Assembly: GCF_000013725.1 (NCBI RefSeq)
Contig: NC_007955.1
Span: 1,085,579-1,149,578 of the forward strand
DNA: 64,000 nt
Direction of reading: 5' to 3'
From: Methanococcoides burtonii DSM 6242
Lineage (GTDB): Archaea; Halobacteriota; Methanosarcinia; Methanosarcinales; Methanosarcinaceae
Part shown: positions 1 to 9,570 of the stretch, in pieces
Position numbering within the stretch: the first letter of the stretch is position 1
Layout: every line of letters begins with the position of its first letter
Position numbers and translations under genes: made by a program
The notes under the pieces: generated by a model
Told to the model about the DNA's origin: nothing
The model's database searches: none
Seen by the model: only the letters and a program-made list of their open reading frames with translations

Positions 1-17
1 GAAGCGATGTCCATCAA

Positions 18-695
18 ATGGTAGTTATAGAGGAGGAAGGGAAGTTCACCGTTTATGAACACATAAGGATGTCAGGTTACCGTATACAGTTGCTGGAACT
101 AGATGAAATGTATGGCGAGAAGATAGAGAAGGACCTTACCGAGCTTGGTGACGTGTTCGCTTTTGTGAACCATGCCCACCGAATGAACAAAAGGAAGTCA
201 GGAACCCCTTTTATTACACACCCAATGGACGTGGCTTCCATACTAATCAAAGAGAATGCAACCTCAGACCTTATATTTGCAGGATTTTTACATGATGTTG
301 TTGAAGATGCCGGATTAACCAACGCAGATATTCGAAGAAGGTATGGCCCAACTGTTGCCGATTATGTAAGTGCTGTCACAGAACCTGAAGAACTGAAACA
401 AGGCGATGATGTAGAAAGCTGGAAAGCACGCAAAGAATACATAATAAGGTCGATCTCAAAGGCAATCTCCGAAGTGAAGATACTTTCATGTGCTGATAAA
501 CTTGCAAATCTAAGAGATCTCATACAGTATCTTGAAAAGGAAGGAGAGAGTGCGTGGGAGATGTTCAATGCACCAAAGGAAGAGCAGAAATGGTATTATA
601 CATCAATGCTCGAAGCATTTGCAAACGGTCCTCAGAACATTACCGACACTTTCGTTTACAAAGAGTATAAAAAATGTGTTGAACAACTGTTTTAA
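18..695 (+). CDS. HD-domain phosphohydrolase, RelA/SpoT hydrolase-like
   Basis: Protein of 225 residues with the metal-dependent HD hydrolase fold found in the hydrolase half of RelA/SpoT proteins. Visible signatures are a His in the HAHR segment (about residue 53), FLHDVVEDAG (about 92-101), which holds the HD pair, and a later CADKLANLRD segment with the last metal-ligand Asp. No synthetase or regulatory domain is present, so it resembles a stand-alone small hydrolase. The natural substrate in archaea is unknown; (p)ppGpp or another nucleotide is an inference. The first ATG of the frame is used; no clear ribosome site precedes it, and ATGs at 69 and 108 are alternatives. It ends in TAA. Confidence 0.8.
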   Translation: MVVIEEEGKFTVYEHIRMSGYRIQLLELDEMYGEKIEKDLTELGDVFAFVNHAHRMNKRKSGTPFITHPMDVASILIKENATSDLIFAGFLHDVVEDAGLTNADIRRRYGPTVADYVSAVTEPEELKQGDDVESWKARKEYIIRSISKAISEVKILSCADKLANLRDLIQYLEKEGESAWEMFNAPKEEQKWYYTSMLEAFANGPQNITDTFVYKEYKKCVEQLF

Positions 696-734
696 ACATA
701 TAGACTGAAAAAATGAATGAACTGTCTGGAAATA

Positions 735-1256
735 TCAGGCAGTTCTGGTTGCTTTATTCATTGCATCCAGGAATCCGTGCGGATCATGTGAGCCTATCAT
801 AAGGTTCTTACCATTTTTGAACTCGAGCATTATGCCACTATTGCCACTGACATTGTATGCCTTTCCCTTTTTTCCATAGCGAATTCCCCAACCACCATAA
901 TCCCTGAGGGCATTGTAGGTAATAATACGATAACTGGCAATGTCATCGAATTCGAGCCTTTTGAATGAGAGATGAAAAGGAAAGAAACGCAAATAAAGAC
1001 CATCGTACCGAACTTCTGTTTTGAGGTTCATTGAAAATATAAGAGCAGGAAACAAAAAACCGAAAACTACCGCAAACAAAGCGACCATATTGTCAGAGGA
1101 GGGGTTGTTCCCGAATGGAATACCAAGGACCAGCTGCTGGTAAGCTCCATAAAATGTAATGGCTGACGGAGTTAACAATATCACAATGAGCCAATATTGT
1201 CTGAATTTTTGTGTTTCACTAAATAGAGTCATATTTTCAAACATATTGATACCCAT
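735..1256 (-). CDS. DUF6141-like membrane protein
   Basis: Protein of 173 residues. Two hydrophobic segments (about residues 20-38 and 58-76) are followed by a soluble C-terminal domain containing YGGWGIRYGKKGKAYNVSG, the hallmark I associate with the DUF6141 family, then a short strand-rich end resembling a membrane-linked PH-like fold. Function is unknown. It converges on the HD protein gene. Start is the first ATG; an ATG four codons later (1244) is also possible, as neither has a strong ribosome site. The family name comes from recall of the motif, not a search. Confidence 0.7.
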   Translation of the reverse strand: MGINMFENMTLFSETQKFRQYWLIVILLTPSAITFYGAYQQLVLGIPFGNNPSSDNMVALFAVVFGFLFPALIFSMNLKTEVRYDGLYLRFFPFHLSFKRLEFDDIASYRIITYNALRDYGGWGIRYGKKGKAYNVSGNSGIMLEFKNGKNLMIGSHDPHGFLDAMNKATRTA

Positions 1257-1499
1257 GTTATTATTATAAATCGTAATATATTTCTAATTATAGTCAAATG
1301 TATAAATAATAAATCTATTATTCAAATAAAGATAGTTGATAATAAAATTATTTCTAAATTAAAAAAAAGTGAAATGTTTATATCAATAAAGATGCAATCA
1401 GGACATAAAGAGCAAAACCAAAGGTTCAAAGGAATAAAAGCAATCGAGATTTTTAATTCGCTACAATAAGACCAAATAAGTACTCCATTAAAGAAATAC

Positions 1500-2840
1500 A
1501 TGGATATTGAGATCTCCATTCTAATGCTATTATTATCCGTACTCACCGGATATACGCTTGGGATATTTTCTGGGCTTGTACCCGGGATACACACGAACAA
1601 TTTCGCACTTATGCTGGTAGCTCTCTCCCCCATTTTCATGGACTGGGGCATTCCCCCGGCATATATAGCAGTGGCAATAGTTGCAAATTCGTTGTCCCAT
1701 AGTTTTCATGACATCATCCCGGCAATATATCTTGGTGCTCCAAATGATGACATGGCGCTGGCAGTCCTCCCGGGACATAGATTGCTGCTCGAAGGGCACG
1801 GCTCTGAAGCAATCCGCCTGTCAGCACTGGGAAGTGCTGGTTCTGTTGTTGTTTCACTCTTACTTGCGGTCCCATTAGCATTTGCTTTCAGCATTCTCTA
1901 CCCTGTCCTGCAATCCTACCTTGGCTGGCTACTCTTGCTTATATCCATAGCCCTCATCATGACGGAAAAAGGAGAACAGGTGATAAACCAGGGATCTCTT
2001 GTAAAATACAAATACAAGGCATACGCCCTTGTTCTCTTCCTTCTCACAGGAATATTAGGAACCTTTGCATTCAGAATGGAAAGCAATATGAACCCACTGA
2101 TCGACATTGGATCTTCGTCGATACTGCTTCCCCTCCTCAGTGGGCTTTTCGGTGCATCTCAACTTATTATCAGTTTGTTCTCAGGTTCCAGTATCCCTCC
2201 ACAGAAATACTCGAAGATGGAACTTCCTGTGAAAAGGATAATCAGGGGAGTGATAACCGGAAGTGCAGCCGGCTCTGTTGTAGCATGGCTTCCCGGAATA
2301 TCCTCATCCATAGCCGCAGTTCTTGCAAGATTGTTCATAAGAAGTGATTTTGAAAAAGAGACAGTAGCTGAAGACGAAGACTTCGATGAACAGATGGAAG
2401 GTTCGAAGGAATTCATCATAGCAGTATCAGGGGTAAACACTGCAAATGCAATTTTCGGATTATTTGCCCTTGCAGTAATAGGAAAAACACGTAGTGGAGC
2501 AATGGTTGCTATCAACGAGATAATCGATGCGGCCAGTTTAGACCAACAGTTCATCATCCTTTTCCTTATCGTAATATCCCTTACGGCATTCCTATCATAT
2601 TTTTCGACCATCAAGATAGGAAACAACATACACAGATTCCTCGCAAAGCTTGATTACTCTAAGATTTGTATCACAGTCCTTGCAGGACTTACATTGATGA
2701 GCCTGCTATTTACCGGTCTTTTCGGCCTGATGATATTCATGATATCGATACCACTTGGCATGTCAGCATCTTTTATGAAGATACGAAGATCACATGCAAT
2801 GGGAGTGATATTGTTGCCGGTGATATTGTATTTTTTGTGA
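1500..2840 (+). CDS. TctA/DUF112-family multi-pass membrane protein
   Basis: Protein of 446 residues, almost entirely hydrophobic, with roughly ten membrane segments. It carries the TctA-family pattern near the N-terminus: a GIFSGLVPGIHTNN loop and a second FHDIIPAIYLGAP loop. Bacterial TctA is the large membrane subunit of tripartite tricarboxylate transporters and works with TctB and a periplasmic receptor. Neither partner is nearby, as is usual for the archaeal branch, so the substrate is unknown. A charged acidic loop lies at about residues 280-300. The upstream region is very AT-rich and shows no strong ribosome site. Confidence 0.8.
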   Translation: MDIEISILMLLLSVLTGYTLGIFSGLVPGIHTNNFALMLVALSPIFMDWGIPPAYIAVAIVANSLSHSFHDIIPAIYLGAPNDDMALAVLPGHRLLLEGHGSEAIRLSALGSAGSVVVSLLLAVPLAFAFSILYPVLQSYLGWLLLLISIALIMTEKGEQVINQGSLVKYKYKAYALVLFLLTGILGTFAFRMESNMNPLIDIGSSSILLPLLSGLFGASQLIISLFSGSSIPPQKYSKMELPVKRIIRGVITGSAAGSVVAWLPGISSSIAAVLARLFIRSDFEKETVAEDEDFDEQMEGSKEFIIAVSGVNTANAIFGLFALAVIGKTRSGAMVAINEIIDAASLDQQFIILFLIVISLTAFLSYFSTIKIGNNIHRFLAKLDYSKICITVLAGLTLMSLLFTGLFGLMIFMISIPLGMSASFMKIRRSHAMGVILLPVILYFL

Positions 2841-3146
2841 TCTACTAACTAACTAGTGATTCAGAATAAGATATTCAAATTATATTACAATATAGCTAAG
2901 CTTCAAACCAGTCTATTTAATCTCTCCCCCCATTTCTTGATCTAAAACCCTTGTTTGATGATCGTACAAATATTCATATCGATTTATTTCGATTTCAATA
3001 TAAAGGAAGTTTCAGATCGAAGTAAAGAACCAAAATATTTAACAGTGTTTTAAATTGATTGATTCTTACAAGCAAGATCACCCATCTGATATCTTTGATC
3101 TTTACTTGTTCTGCTTTCATATATACAGAAAAAGGGAGGATTTTTA
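2841..3146. other. Intergenic region upstream of methyltransferase gene
   Basis: A 306-base AT-rich stretch without a convincing gene. It is the likely promoter and 5' leader of the downstream methyltransferase; long untranslated leaders are common for methanogenesis genes. TATA-like AT runs occur around 3030-3045, but I cannot fix a start site. A GGGAGGA ribosome site sits at 3134-3140. Confidence 0.4.
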
Positions 3147-4184
3147 TTGGCAGACCTTACACCAAAAAAGCGTTTTATACGATCACTTAAAGGAAAGACT
3201 GTGGACAAAGTTCCCGTCTGTTCTGTTACTCAGACAGGAACAACTGAACTAATGAAAAGCAGCAAAGCATACTGGCCACAGGCTCACTATGATGCAGAAA
3301 AGATGGCAGACCTTGCCATTGCAGGTAATGAAGTTGCAGGTTTGGAAGCTGTAAGATACCCTTTTTGTGTTACAGTCATTGCACAGGCCCTTGGTTGCAC
3401 AATAATGGAAGGAACATCTGATGCTCAGCCACATCAAGAAGGAGTCCCATGTGCCCGGAAAGAGGATGTAAAAGATATCAGTGTCCCATCAGATCTTCTT
3501 GAGAGGGAAAGGATTGCAACTGTTTTAAAAGCTACAGATATCGTGAAAAAAAGAGTGGATGATGACATTCCGATCATTGCAGGAATGATCGGTCCGGCTG
3601 GAATTGCGTTTCATCTTGCGGGTGAAAAGAATTATTTCATATGGTTAATTAAAAAACCGGATCTGATAAAAGATCTTATTGGAATTGGAACTGAAGTCTG
3701 TATAGAATATTCCAATGCCCTCTTTGAACACGGAGTTGATGCTGTCACCATATCTGACCCTGAAGGCGGACCAGCCCTTATTTCCCCTCAAATGTTCGAA
3801 TCATTCGTGCTTCCAGAATACAAAAAGATCAATAAAAAGGTCAATGGACTGAAAATATTGCATATGTGTGGGGATTCTACATCTATTCTTGAACCACTGT
3901 TAAAGTCAGGATTTGATGGCATTAGCATCGAAGAAAAAGTGGAAGTAAAACGTGCCAAGGAAATTATAGGAGACAGAGCATGCCTTATAGGTAATGTTTC
4001 ACCTTCCTCAACACTCCTAAGTAAAACCCCAGAAGATGTGAAAAGGGAAGCTATGCAGTGTATCAGAGATGGAGTCGGTATTCTTGCACCCGGTTGTGGA
4101 ATCGCACCGCATACCCCATTAAAGAACATGAAAGCATTCGTAGCTGCAAGGGATGAATATTATTTGGATGAGGAAATCCTGTGA
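3147..4184 (+). CDS. Corrinoid protein:coenzyme M methyltransferase (MtaA/MtbA type)
   Basis: Protein of 345 residues of the uroporphyrinogen decarboxylase-fold MtaA/CmuA family. These cytoplasmic zinc enzymes move the methyl group from a methylated corrinoid protein to coenzyme M, feeding methanogenesis from methanol, methylamines or methyl sulfides. Zinc-site signatures are HMCG (about residue 238) and the later APGCGIAPHTP, with a conserved SDPEGGPALISP loop before them. The length equals the usual 340. The start is a TTG, chosen because GGGAGGA lies seven bases upstream and MADLTPKKRF is a typical N-terminus. No corrinoid protein or substrate-specific methyltransferase is adjacent, so MtaA (methanol) and MtbA (methylamines) cannot be separated here. 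Confidence 0.88.
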   Translation: MADLTPKKRFIRSLKGKTVDKVPVCSVTQTGTTELMKSSKAYWPQAHYDAEKMADLAIAGNEVAGLEAVRYPFCVTVIAQALGCTIMEGTSDAQPHQEGVPCARKEDVKDISVPSDLLERERIATVLKATDIVKKRVDDDIPIIAGMIGPAGIAFHLAGEKNYFIWLIKKPDLIKDLIGIGTEVCIEYSNALFEHGVDAVTISDPEGGPALISPQMFESFVLPEYKKINKKVNGLKILHMCGDSTSILEPLLKSGFDGISIEEKVEVKRAKEIIGDRACLIGNVSPSSTLLSKTPEDVKREAMQCIRDGVGILAPGCGIAPHTPLKNMKAFVAARDEYYLDEEIL

Positions 4185-4341
4185 CCTCACGAACTGTATC
4201 AATTTTTACGAAGATTTAACGCAGCATAAGAAGAAAACATTTTCAACAACAACGATGAAGCACCAGTATACTCAACCACTAAATGCATATACCTCAACCG
4301 ATGATAAATAATATAGAATATACAGCAAAGGAGTGATTATT

Positions 4342-4704
4342 TTGAATTTTGGTGAATTAGTAAAAGGAAAGGACATTGAAGCAGAAAGTGCAATGAAGGA
4401 AAAACACGTACCTACCATTGAGATCCTTAAAAAGCATGGTGGAACAGAAGCAGACCTCATTCGAGTCATTGTAGGTAAAGAGACCGCACATCCAAATACC
4501 GTTGAGCATCATATTGCCTGGGTAGAACTTTACGGTAAAAAGACAGGTGGAGAAGTTGTGAACCTTGGAAGAGTAAACTTCAGCCCGGGTAATACGAAGC
4601 CTGACTGCTGGTTCAAACTTGAGAATATTAGTGAATATAAGGCATTCTGTGCTCTTGGATATTGTAACATCCACGGTCTGTGGGAAAACTGCGTAGAGGT
4701 ATGA
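4342..4704 (+). CDS. Superoxide reductase (neelaredoxin/class II desulfoferrodoxin)
   Basis: Small iron protein of about 120 residues that reduces superoxide to peroxide without making oxygen, a common anaerobe defence. The mononuclear iron ligands are visible as EKHVP (Glu and His, near residue 20), HPNTVEHHI (His pair, mid-protein) and CNIHGLW (Cys and His near the C-terminus). The N-terminal rubredoxin-like domain of class I enzymes is absent. The frame opens with GTG at 4333, but the TTG at 4342 is preferred because AAAGGAG sits eight bases upstream of it. It joins rubrerythrin and Hcp elsewhere in the window as oxidative/nitrosative stress genes. Confidence 0.93.
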   Translation: MNFGELVKGKDIEAESAMKEKHVPTIEILKKHGGTEADLIRVIVGKETAHPNTVEHHIAWVELYGKKTGGEVVNLGRVNFSPGNTKPDCWFKLENISEYKAFCALGYCNIHGLWENCVEV

Positions 4705-4747
4705 TCAGGATCTAATACCTGATCTCACTTTTTACTATTATTTAACT

Positions 4748-5437
4748 TCACTCAACCCTAAGCGCATCCACAGGACACTTCTGAACACACTTCATACAAC
4801 TGATGCAGGCAGTATCCCTGACAACATCCTTCTTTGACACATCGATCCACATGGGACACACCCTGTCACATATACCGCATGAATTACAAAGCGAATCATC
4901 ACGCTTTATCTTCCTTATCTTTACCAGATTAGTCAATGAAGCTGCTGCTCCTTCTTTGCAGAAATACTTGCATGCAGCCCTGTCCACGAAAAAAGAAAGC
5001 AGTATCGAAACCACCATGATCAGTAGCAGACCATCTATTACCACGGATTCCATGATGGTATCATCAATGAGCTGAAATTCATACATCACCAGAGCGGTCA
5101 GTAAGAAGAGCAATACTCCATAGCGGAAATATAGTAACGGCTTATGGATGCGTTTTGGGATGAGTTTGTTGTATCTTTTACCGAGTACCCTTTTTCCCAT
5201 TGAACCAATGATGTTCTGGAACATACCCCTTGGGCACACCCAGCCGCAATAGACCGGACCAAATAACAGAGCAACAGGAACGGACAGTAGCACAACATAG
5301 AATGTTGACTGTGAGCCAAAATAGATGAAGATGGCAAGGCCAATAAGCTGAAGGCTCAACCTGAACCACTCAACCCTTGTGATCTTTTTCGACCTTGATA
5401 TGATATTCCCTGCCACTTTCAACAGCATTGACTCCAA
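4748..5437 (-). CDS. NapH/MauN-type membrane polyferredoxin
   Basis: Protein of 229 residues with about four membrane helices in the first 160. A CGWVCPRG motif (about residue 66) and a FCKEGA segment are typical of NapH/RdxA-like proteins. Two C-terminal [4Fe-4S] motifs follow, CNSCGICDRVCP and CISCMKCVQKCP. It probably passes electrons between the membrane pool and an unknown partner. It stands alone, convergent with superoxide reductase. A TTG opens the frame at 5437; an ATG at 5428 (MLLKVAGN) is the other candidate and has a closely spaced GGAG before it. Confidence 0.85.
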   Translation of the reverse strand: MESMLLKVAGNIISRSKKITRVEWFRLSLQLIGLAIFIYFGSQSTFYVVLLSVPVALLFGPVYCGWVCPRGMFQNIIGSMGKRVLGKRYNKLIPKRIHKPLLYFRYGVLLFLLTALVMYEFQLIDDTIMESVVIDGLLLIMVVSILLSFFVDRAACKYFCKEGAAASLTNLVKIRKIKRDDSLCNSCGICDRVCPMWIDVSKKDVVRDTACISCMKCVQKCPVDALRVE

Positions 5438-5534
5438 TGATTGTTAGGACTATATCGAACAATGTGGTTGAAAAACTCCTATTCAATATATAGTTTATTA
5501 ATATTAGAGCCAAATGTAAGATGGGGTAATTGAA

Positions 5535-6110
5535 ATGCGTACATTGATGAAGATCGTTGCATTGACCACAATGATACTGACCATAGCAGTATCGGGCTGC
5601 GCGACCACTGATACTGATGAACCTGAGCCAATACCGGAAATAATTGAGGATGAGAATAATGTACCTGAACAGGAGATATTCCTGATCTCGACCAGTGCCT
5701 TTGAGAACAACGGGGAAATTCCCTCACGCTACACCTGTGATGGGGATAACATCAATCCGGAACTCGTTCCCGGCAGCCTGCCTGAAGATACCGTAAGCCT
5801 TGTCCTGATAGTCGATGATCCCGATGCTCCAATAGGAACGTTCACCCACTGGATAGTATGGAACATTGCACCGGGCTCAATTATCGAGGAGAACACAGTT
5901 CCGGGAATACAGGGACTTAATGGTGCTAAAGGAACAGATTATTTAGGACCATGTCCACCTTCGGGAACACACAGGTACTTTTTCAGGTTCTACGCATTGG
6001 ACACCATGCTTGACATTGGATCAGGTTCCACGAGAACAACTCTGGAAGAAGCAATGCAGGAACACATCATTGCAGAAGGAGAGCTAATGGGAACCTACTC
6101 CAGTGATTAA
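5535..6110 (+). CDS. Exported YbhB/YbcL-type PEBP lipoprotein
   Basis: Protein of 191 residues related to phosphatidylethanolamine-binding/Raf kinase inhibitor-like proteins. The N-terminus is a signal peptide ending in a lipobox (IAVSGC, Cys about residue 22), then an acidic linker, so the mature protein is probably a cell-surface lipoprotein. Family signatures are DDPDAPIGTFTHWIVWNI and GPCPPSGTHRYFFRFYALD. The biochemical role is not established. It is convergent with the cupin gene at 6134. Confidence 0.9.
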   Translation: MRTLMKIVALTTMILTIAVSGCATTDTDEPEPIPEIIEDENNVPEQEIFLISTSAFENNGEIPSRYTCDGDNINPELVPGSLPEDTVSLVLIVDDPDAPIGTFTHWIVWNIAPGSIIEENTVPGIQGLNGAKGTDYLGPCPPSGTHRYFFRFYALDTMLDIGSGSTRTTLEEAMQEHIIAEGELMGTYSSD

Positions 6111-6133
6111 AAAAGAAGAGAAAGAAAAAGAGT

Positions 6134-6493
6134 TTATTCCAGAAGTTCAGTATCCTTATGCGAATAGGCAGGGGAGCAGCAACACAATATCTTCAGGTCT
6201 TCACTCCCGGTATTTTCGATCTTGTGGGAAACCCCTGAATTGATTAGTACGGTGTCACCTGCATTGACCTCGAAAACGTCTGAATCGAGGGTCATGCGAC
6301 CACTACCGGTTGTTATATGATAGATCTCCTCCGCAACCGGATGTCGATGTGCAAGGGTCGAGCTGCCCATGGGAACTATAGCTTCCGCAACACTCTGCTT
6401 CTCACTTCCACCTCCATCAGGGTGCATGAGCTCCCTTATTATAGAACCGTCCTTTGTGATGAACGGCTCAATATTAGCATATTCAGTTCTCAT
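6134..6493 (-). CDS. Small cupin protein
   Basis: Single-domain cupin of 119 residues. Cupin motif 1 is seen as HRHPVAEEIYHITTGSGRM with the His-His-Glu metal ligands, and motif 2 as NSGVSHKIENTG with the last His. The substrate is unknown. The start overlaps the end of the upstream CooC-like gene by 11 bases, so the two are probably co-transcribed and translationally coupled. Confidence 0.85.
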   Translation of the reverse strand: MRTEYANIEPFITKDGSIIRELMHPDGGGSEKQSVAEAIVPMGSSTLAHRHPVAEEIYHITTGSGRMTLDSDVFEVNAGDTVLINSGVSHKIENTGSEDLKILCCCSPAYSHKDTELLE

Positions 6494-7268
6494 CCTTAGT
6501 CTCTTCGTCTTTGAAGCCTTCGATCATCCCAAGCATCCTGTCCTTGATCTCAACAAATGGAGCGATATTCTTAAGTCCCGAATCCAGAGGAGCCTTACCT
6601 TCAAAATCCGCGTTCATAAGCTCAGCAGAGAACGGGATCTCCCCAAGTACAGTGATACCAAGTTCTGCAAGCTTAGGCTTGATATCCGAAGAAGTTCCTT
6701 TATTAACAACAGCAGCAAGATGTTCTATACCAATGCCGGATGCAAGGTCCTTTATCCTGCTTGCGGTTTCTATGGACCGCATTCCAGGCTCCACGACTAT
6801 TATCATAAGATCGATACCACGTGTGGTCCCCCTGCCCAGATGTTCGATGCCTGCCTCCATATCCATGATCAGTGCACTGGAATCCTTCAGGACCACATGC
6901 CTTAGCAACGCTCTTAAAAAAGAAGATGCGGGGCACATACAACCGCTTCCGCCACGTTCGACCGTGCCCATGACGAGCATTTTCACACCATCAGGTCCAG
7001 TGACACCATATTTGTCTGTGATATCATCGACCTTTGGATTGTACTTGAACATCCCGCCAGCCTCACCTGCACGTTCATCGATCATTTCCTTATAATTAGT
7101 AAGTGGCAATGGCGGCTCGGCAATTCCTAATGAAGATGCAAGGTTCATATCCGAATCTGCATCAATAGCAAGCACATCATACCCATCCCTTGCAAGCAAT
7201 CTTGCAATCGTACCAGACAATGTGGTCTTGCCCACGCCCCCTTTACCTGTAACTGCGATCTTTACCAT
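6483..7268 (-). CDS. CooC-like P-loop ATPase (MinD/SIMIBI class)
   Basis: Protein of 261 residues opening with a deviant Walker A loop, TGKGGVGKTTLSG (residues 7-19), with the signature Lys of dimerising MinD/CooC/NifH ATPases. A DADSDMN segment follows (about 37). The CMCP motif (about residue 112) matches the CxC metal site of CooC, the nickel-insertion ATPase for carbon monoxide dehydrogenase. A role in Ni-CODH/acetyl-CoA synthase maturation is therefore plausible, but no CODH genes are in the window and the family includes ATPases of unknown target. The first gene of a two-gene unit with the cupin. Confidence 0.85.
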   Translation of the reverse strand: MVKIAVTGKGGVGKTTLSGTIARLLARDGYDVLAIDADSDMNLASSLGIAEPPLPLTNYKEMIDERAGEAGGMFKYNPKVDDITDKYGVTGPDGVKMLVMGTVERGGSGCMCPASSFLRALLRHVVLKDSSALIMDMEAGIEHLGRGTTRGIDLMIIVVEPGMRSIETASRIKDLASGIGIEHLAAVVNKGTSSDIKPKLAELGITVLGEIPFSAELMNADFEGKAPLDSGLKNIAPFVEIKDRMLGMIEGFKDEETKDEN

Positions 7269-7414
7269 TGGTCAACCCTCATGAATGTTTCAACTATGAA
7301 TATTTGATTATTAACAAGATGTATACGTAATATTAACGCAATATAATTATTTAAACTGCTCCGAACCCCCAACATACCTTTATATGTAGCCCAAGAATAT
7401 ATTTTCGATATACC

Positions 7415-8284
7415 ATGGACAAACGCTCAATAAAAATCCAGCAGATACTGGCAGTTATACTGGTACTGAATTTTCTGGTCGCTTTTGTAAAGATAGTCTA
7501 TGGTACACTTACAAATACTCTCAGTATGAAGTCAGACGGATACCATTCCCTCTTTGACGGAATATCCAACATCGTCGGTATTATCGCTATTTTCGTGGCA
7601 GCCAAACCTCCAGACAAGACCCATCCTTACGGACATCAGAAATTTGAGACCCTGGCATCGATCATCATTGCAATCCTTATCATCTTCGTGGGTTTCGAAA
7701 TATTTCACAATTCGATTGACAGGTTCACTTCAAACATAAGTCCGAATGTAACGAACCTGAGTTTCCTTGTGATGATAGGGACAATGGCCATTAACATGAT
7801 GGTCACCGAATATGAACGCCGAAAAGGGGAACAGCTAAGCAGTGATATCCTGCTTGCAGACTCGATACACACCAGAAGCGATATATTCGTTTCACTTTCG
7901 GTTCTGGTAGCATTGGTAGCCATAAAAGCAGGTTACCCTATAATCGATCCCCTGATATCACTCATCATAGCAGCGGTCATTGTAAAGGCCGGAGTTAGTA
8001 TAATCCTTAGCAGCAGCAAGACACTCTGTGATGCAGCCCAGCTTGAAGAAGATATGATATGCTCGCTTGTCTACGAGATAGAAGGTGTGGAGAACTGCCA
8101 TAATGTAAGGACTAGAGGATGCATCGGAGAGATCCATATCGACCTTCATATAATGGTAAGGCCGGATATGCCGCTCTACGATGCACATGCAATATCTCAT
8201 AAAGTGATGGAACACCTTAAATCCAAAATAAAAGGTGTTTCTGAAGTTATGGTACATGTGGACCCTCTGAAAGAACAAAAATAA
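7415..8284 (+). CDS. Cation diffusion facilitator family metal efflux transporter
   Basis: Protein of 289 residues with six predicted membrane helices in the first 200 and a cytoplasmic C-terminal domain. CDF proteins export Zn, Mn, Fe or Co in exchange for protons. The helix 2 metal site is seen as SDGYHSLFDGISN (about 40-52, an Asp/His arrangement), and the helix 5 site as LADSIHTRSDIFVS (HxxxD). The C-terminal half carries histidines (HIDLHIMV) as expected for the metal-sensing domain. Metal specificity cannot be set by eye. A TATA-like ATATAT stretch precedes the ATG. Confidence 0.92.
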   Translation: MDKRSIKIQQILAVILVLNFLVAFVKIVYGTLTNTLSMKSDGYHSLFDGISNIVGIIAIFVAAKPPDKTHPYGHQKFETLASIIIAILIIFVGFEIFHNSIDRFTSNISPNVTNLSFLVMIGTMAINMMVTEYERRKGEQLSSDILLADSIHTRSDIFVSLSVLVALVAIKAGYPIIDPLISLIIAAVIVKAGVSIILSSSKTLCDAAQLEEDMICSLVYEIEGVENCHNVRTRGCIGEIHIDLHIMVRPDMPLYDAHAISHKVMEHLKSKIKGVSEVMVHVDPLKEQK

Positions 8285-8310
8285 AATAGCATCAAATAGA
8301 ATAGATAAAC

Positions 8311-9411
8311 ATGCCCGGAAATACCTTTGGCCATTCTTTCAGGATAACAACCTGGGGAGAATCACACGGACGTGCATTGGGAGTCGTTATTGACGGGGTA
8401 CCCGCAGGACTTCCCCTTGACACAGAGATAGTACAGAAAGAGCTTGACAGACGACGTCCCGGCCAAAGCGCTGTATCCACACCGCGTTCAGAGACAGACA
8501 AGGTGGAGATCATTTCAGGGATATTTGAAGGAAAAACTACCGGCACACCCATTTCCATGATGGTATGGAACAAGGATGCTGATTCGAGTTCTTACGACAA
8601 TATCAAAGACCTCCCCAGACCGGGGCATGCCGATTACCCATACATGGAAAAATATGGCATCCGTGACCATCGGGGAGGAGGACGTTCTTCCGCACGTGAG
8701 ACCATTGGAAGAGTTGCAGCAGGAGCTGTTGCAAAAGAGATACTTTCAATTTTTGGTATTGATATCATTGCACATGTCACAGAACTTGGCGGTATTCGTG
8801 CAAAAGAGATGCCTTTTGATACAATAAAGGAACATCTTGAAAAGACACCTGTCAGATGTGCCGATCTGGAAGCGGCACAATTGATGCTCGAAAAGGTTGG
8901 CAAAGCACGGGAAGAACATGAAAGCATTGGTGGTGTTGTCGAAATAATAGCTATCGGCCTGCCACCGGGAATAGGAGAGCCAGTTTTCGATAAACTTGAT
9001 GCAGATATAGCAAAAGCTATCATGAGCATCGGTGCTGTCAAAGGTGTTGAGATAGGGATTGGAAATGAGGCAGCACAGATGAAGGGAAGCCAGATGAACG
9101 ATCCTTTCATACTGGAAGACGGGAAGATAATCGCACAGACCAATAATGCAGGCGGGATACTCGGAGGACTTTCCACAGGAATGCCCATAATCTGCCGTGC
9201 AAGTGTCAAACCCACACCATCCATATCAAAAGTGCAGCACACTGTCAATACAAAAGAGATGAAGAACAGCGATATAATCATCAAAGGCCGCCATGACCCA
9301 ACCATCCCGCCACGAATGGTTCCCGTTGCAGAAGCCATGATGGCATTGGTACTTGTCGACCACATGATAAGAAGCGGTCATATTCATCCGAACTCACTTT
9401 TGAAACAATGA
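8311..9411 (+). CDS. aroC: Chorismate synthase
   Basis: Protein of 366 residues, normal length. It converts 5-enolpyruvylshikimate 3-phosphate to chorismate with reduced FMN, the last step of the shared aromatic pathway. The three family signatures are present: [18 protein letters not shown] near the N-terminus, a [10 protein letters not shown] segment (about residue 120), and an RHDPTIPPR segment near the C-terminus. It lies 26 bases after the CDF gene and may share its transcript. No other shikimate gene is nearby. Confidence 0.97.
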   Translation: MPGNTFGHSFRITTWGESHGRALGVVIDGVPAGLPLDTEIVQKELDRRRPGQSAVSTPRSETDKVEIISGIFEGKTTGTPISMMVWNKDADSSSYDNIKDLPRPGHADYPYMEKYGIRDHRGGGRSSARETIGRVAAGAVAKEILSIFGIDIIAHVTELGGIRAKEMPFDTIKEHLEKTPVRCADLEAAQLMLEKVGKAREEHESIGGVVEIIAIGLPPGIGEPVFDKLDADIAKAIMSIGAVKGVEIGIGNEAAQMKGSQMNDPFILEDGKIIAQTNNAGGILGGLSTGMPIICRASVKPTPSISKVQHTVNTKEMKNSDIIIKGRHDPTIPPRMVPVAEAMMALVLVDHMIRSGHIHPNSLLKQ

Positions 9412-9489
9412 TATGCCTTCGGCTGAAACAGATACCATTGTTTGAAAATAATCTTTAAAAAAAGAAATCGTTTTAAAAAAGAACATGAA

Positions 9490-9506
9490 GCCACCGAGAT
9501 GGTGGC
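9490..9506. terminator. Bidirectional hairpin between aroC and aminotransferase
   Basis: GCCACC at 9490-9495 pairs with GGTGGC at 9501-9506 around a five-base loop, in the gap between two convergent genes. A-rich runs at 9450-9480 supply a U-tract for minus-strand transcripts. A terminator role is inferred. Confidence 0.5.
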
Positions 9507-9570
9507 ACTGTTCAATTATTTATTCAGTTGTACTTTTGATCTATTTTTGTGGAACGGTTATTGCATGACC

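Noticed and set aside
6511-7095. Plus-strand frame of 194 codons
   Set aside because: Antisense shadow of the CooC-like ATPase, with no family features or ribosome site.
8634-9365. Long minus-strand open frame of 243 codons
   Set aside because: It lies wholly inside aroC on the other strand and has Ser/Ile-rich shadow composition; aroC is a clear family match.
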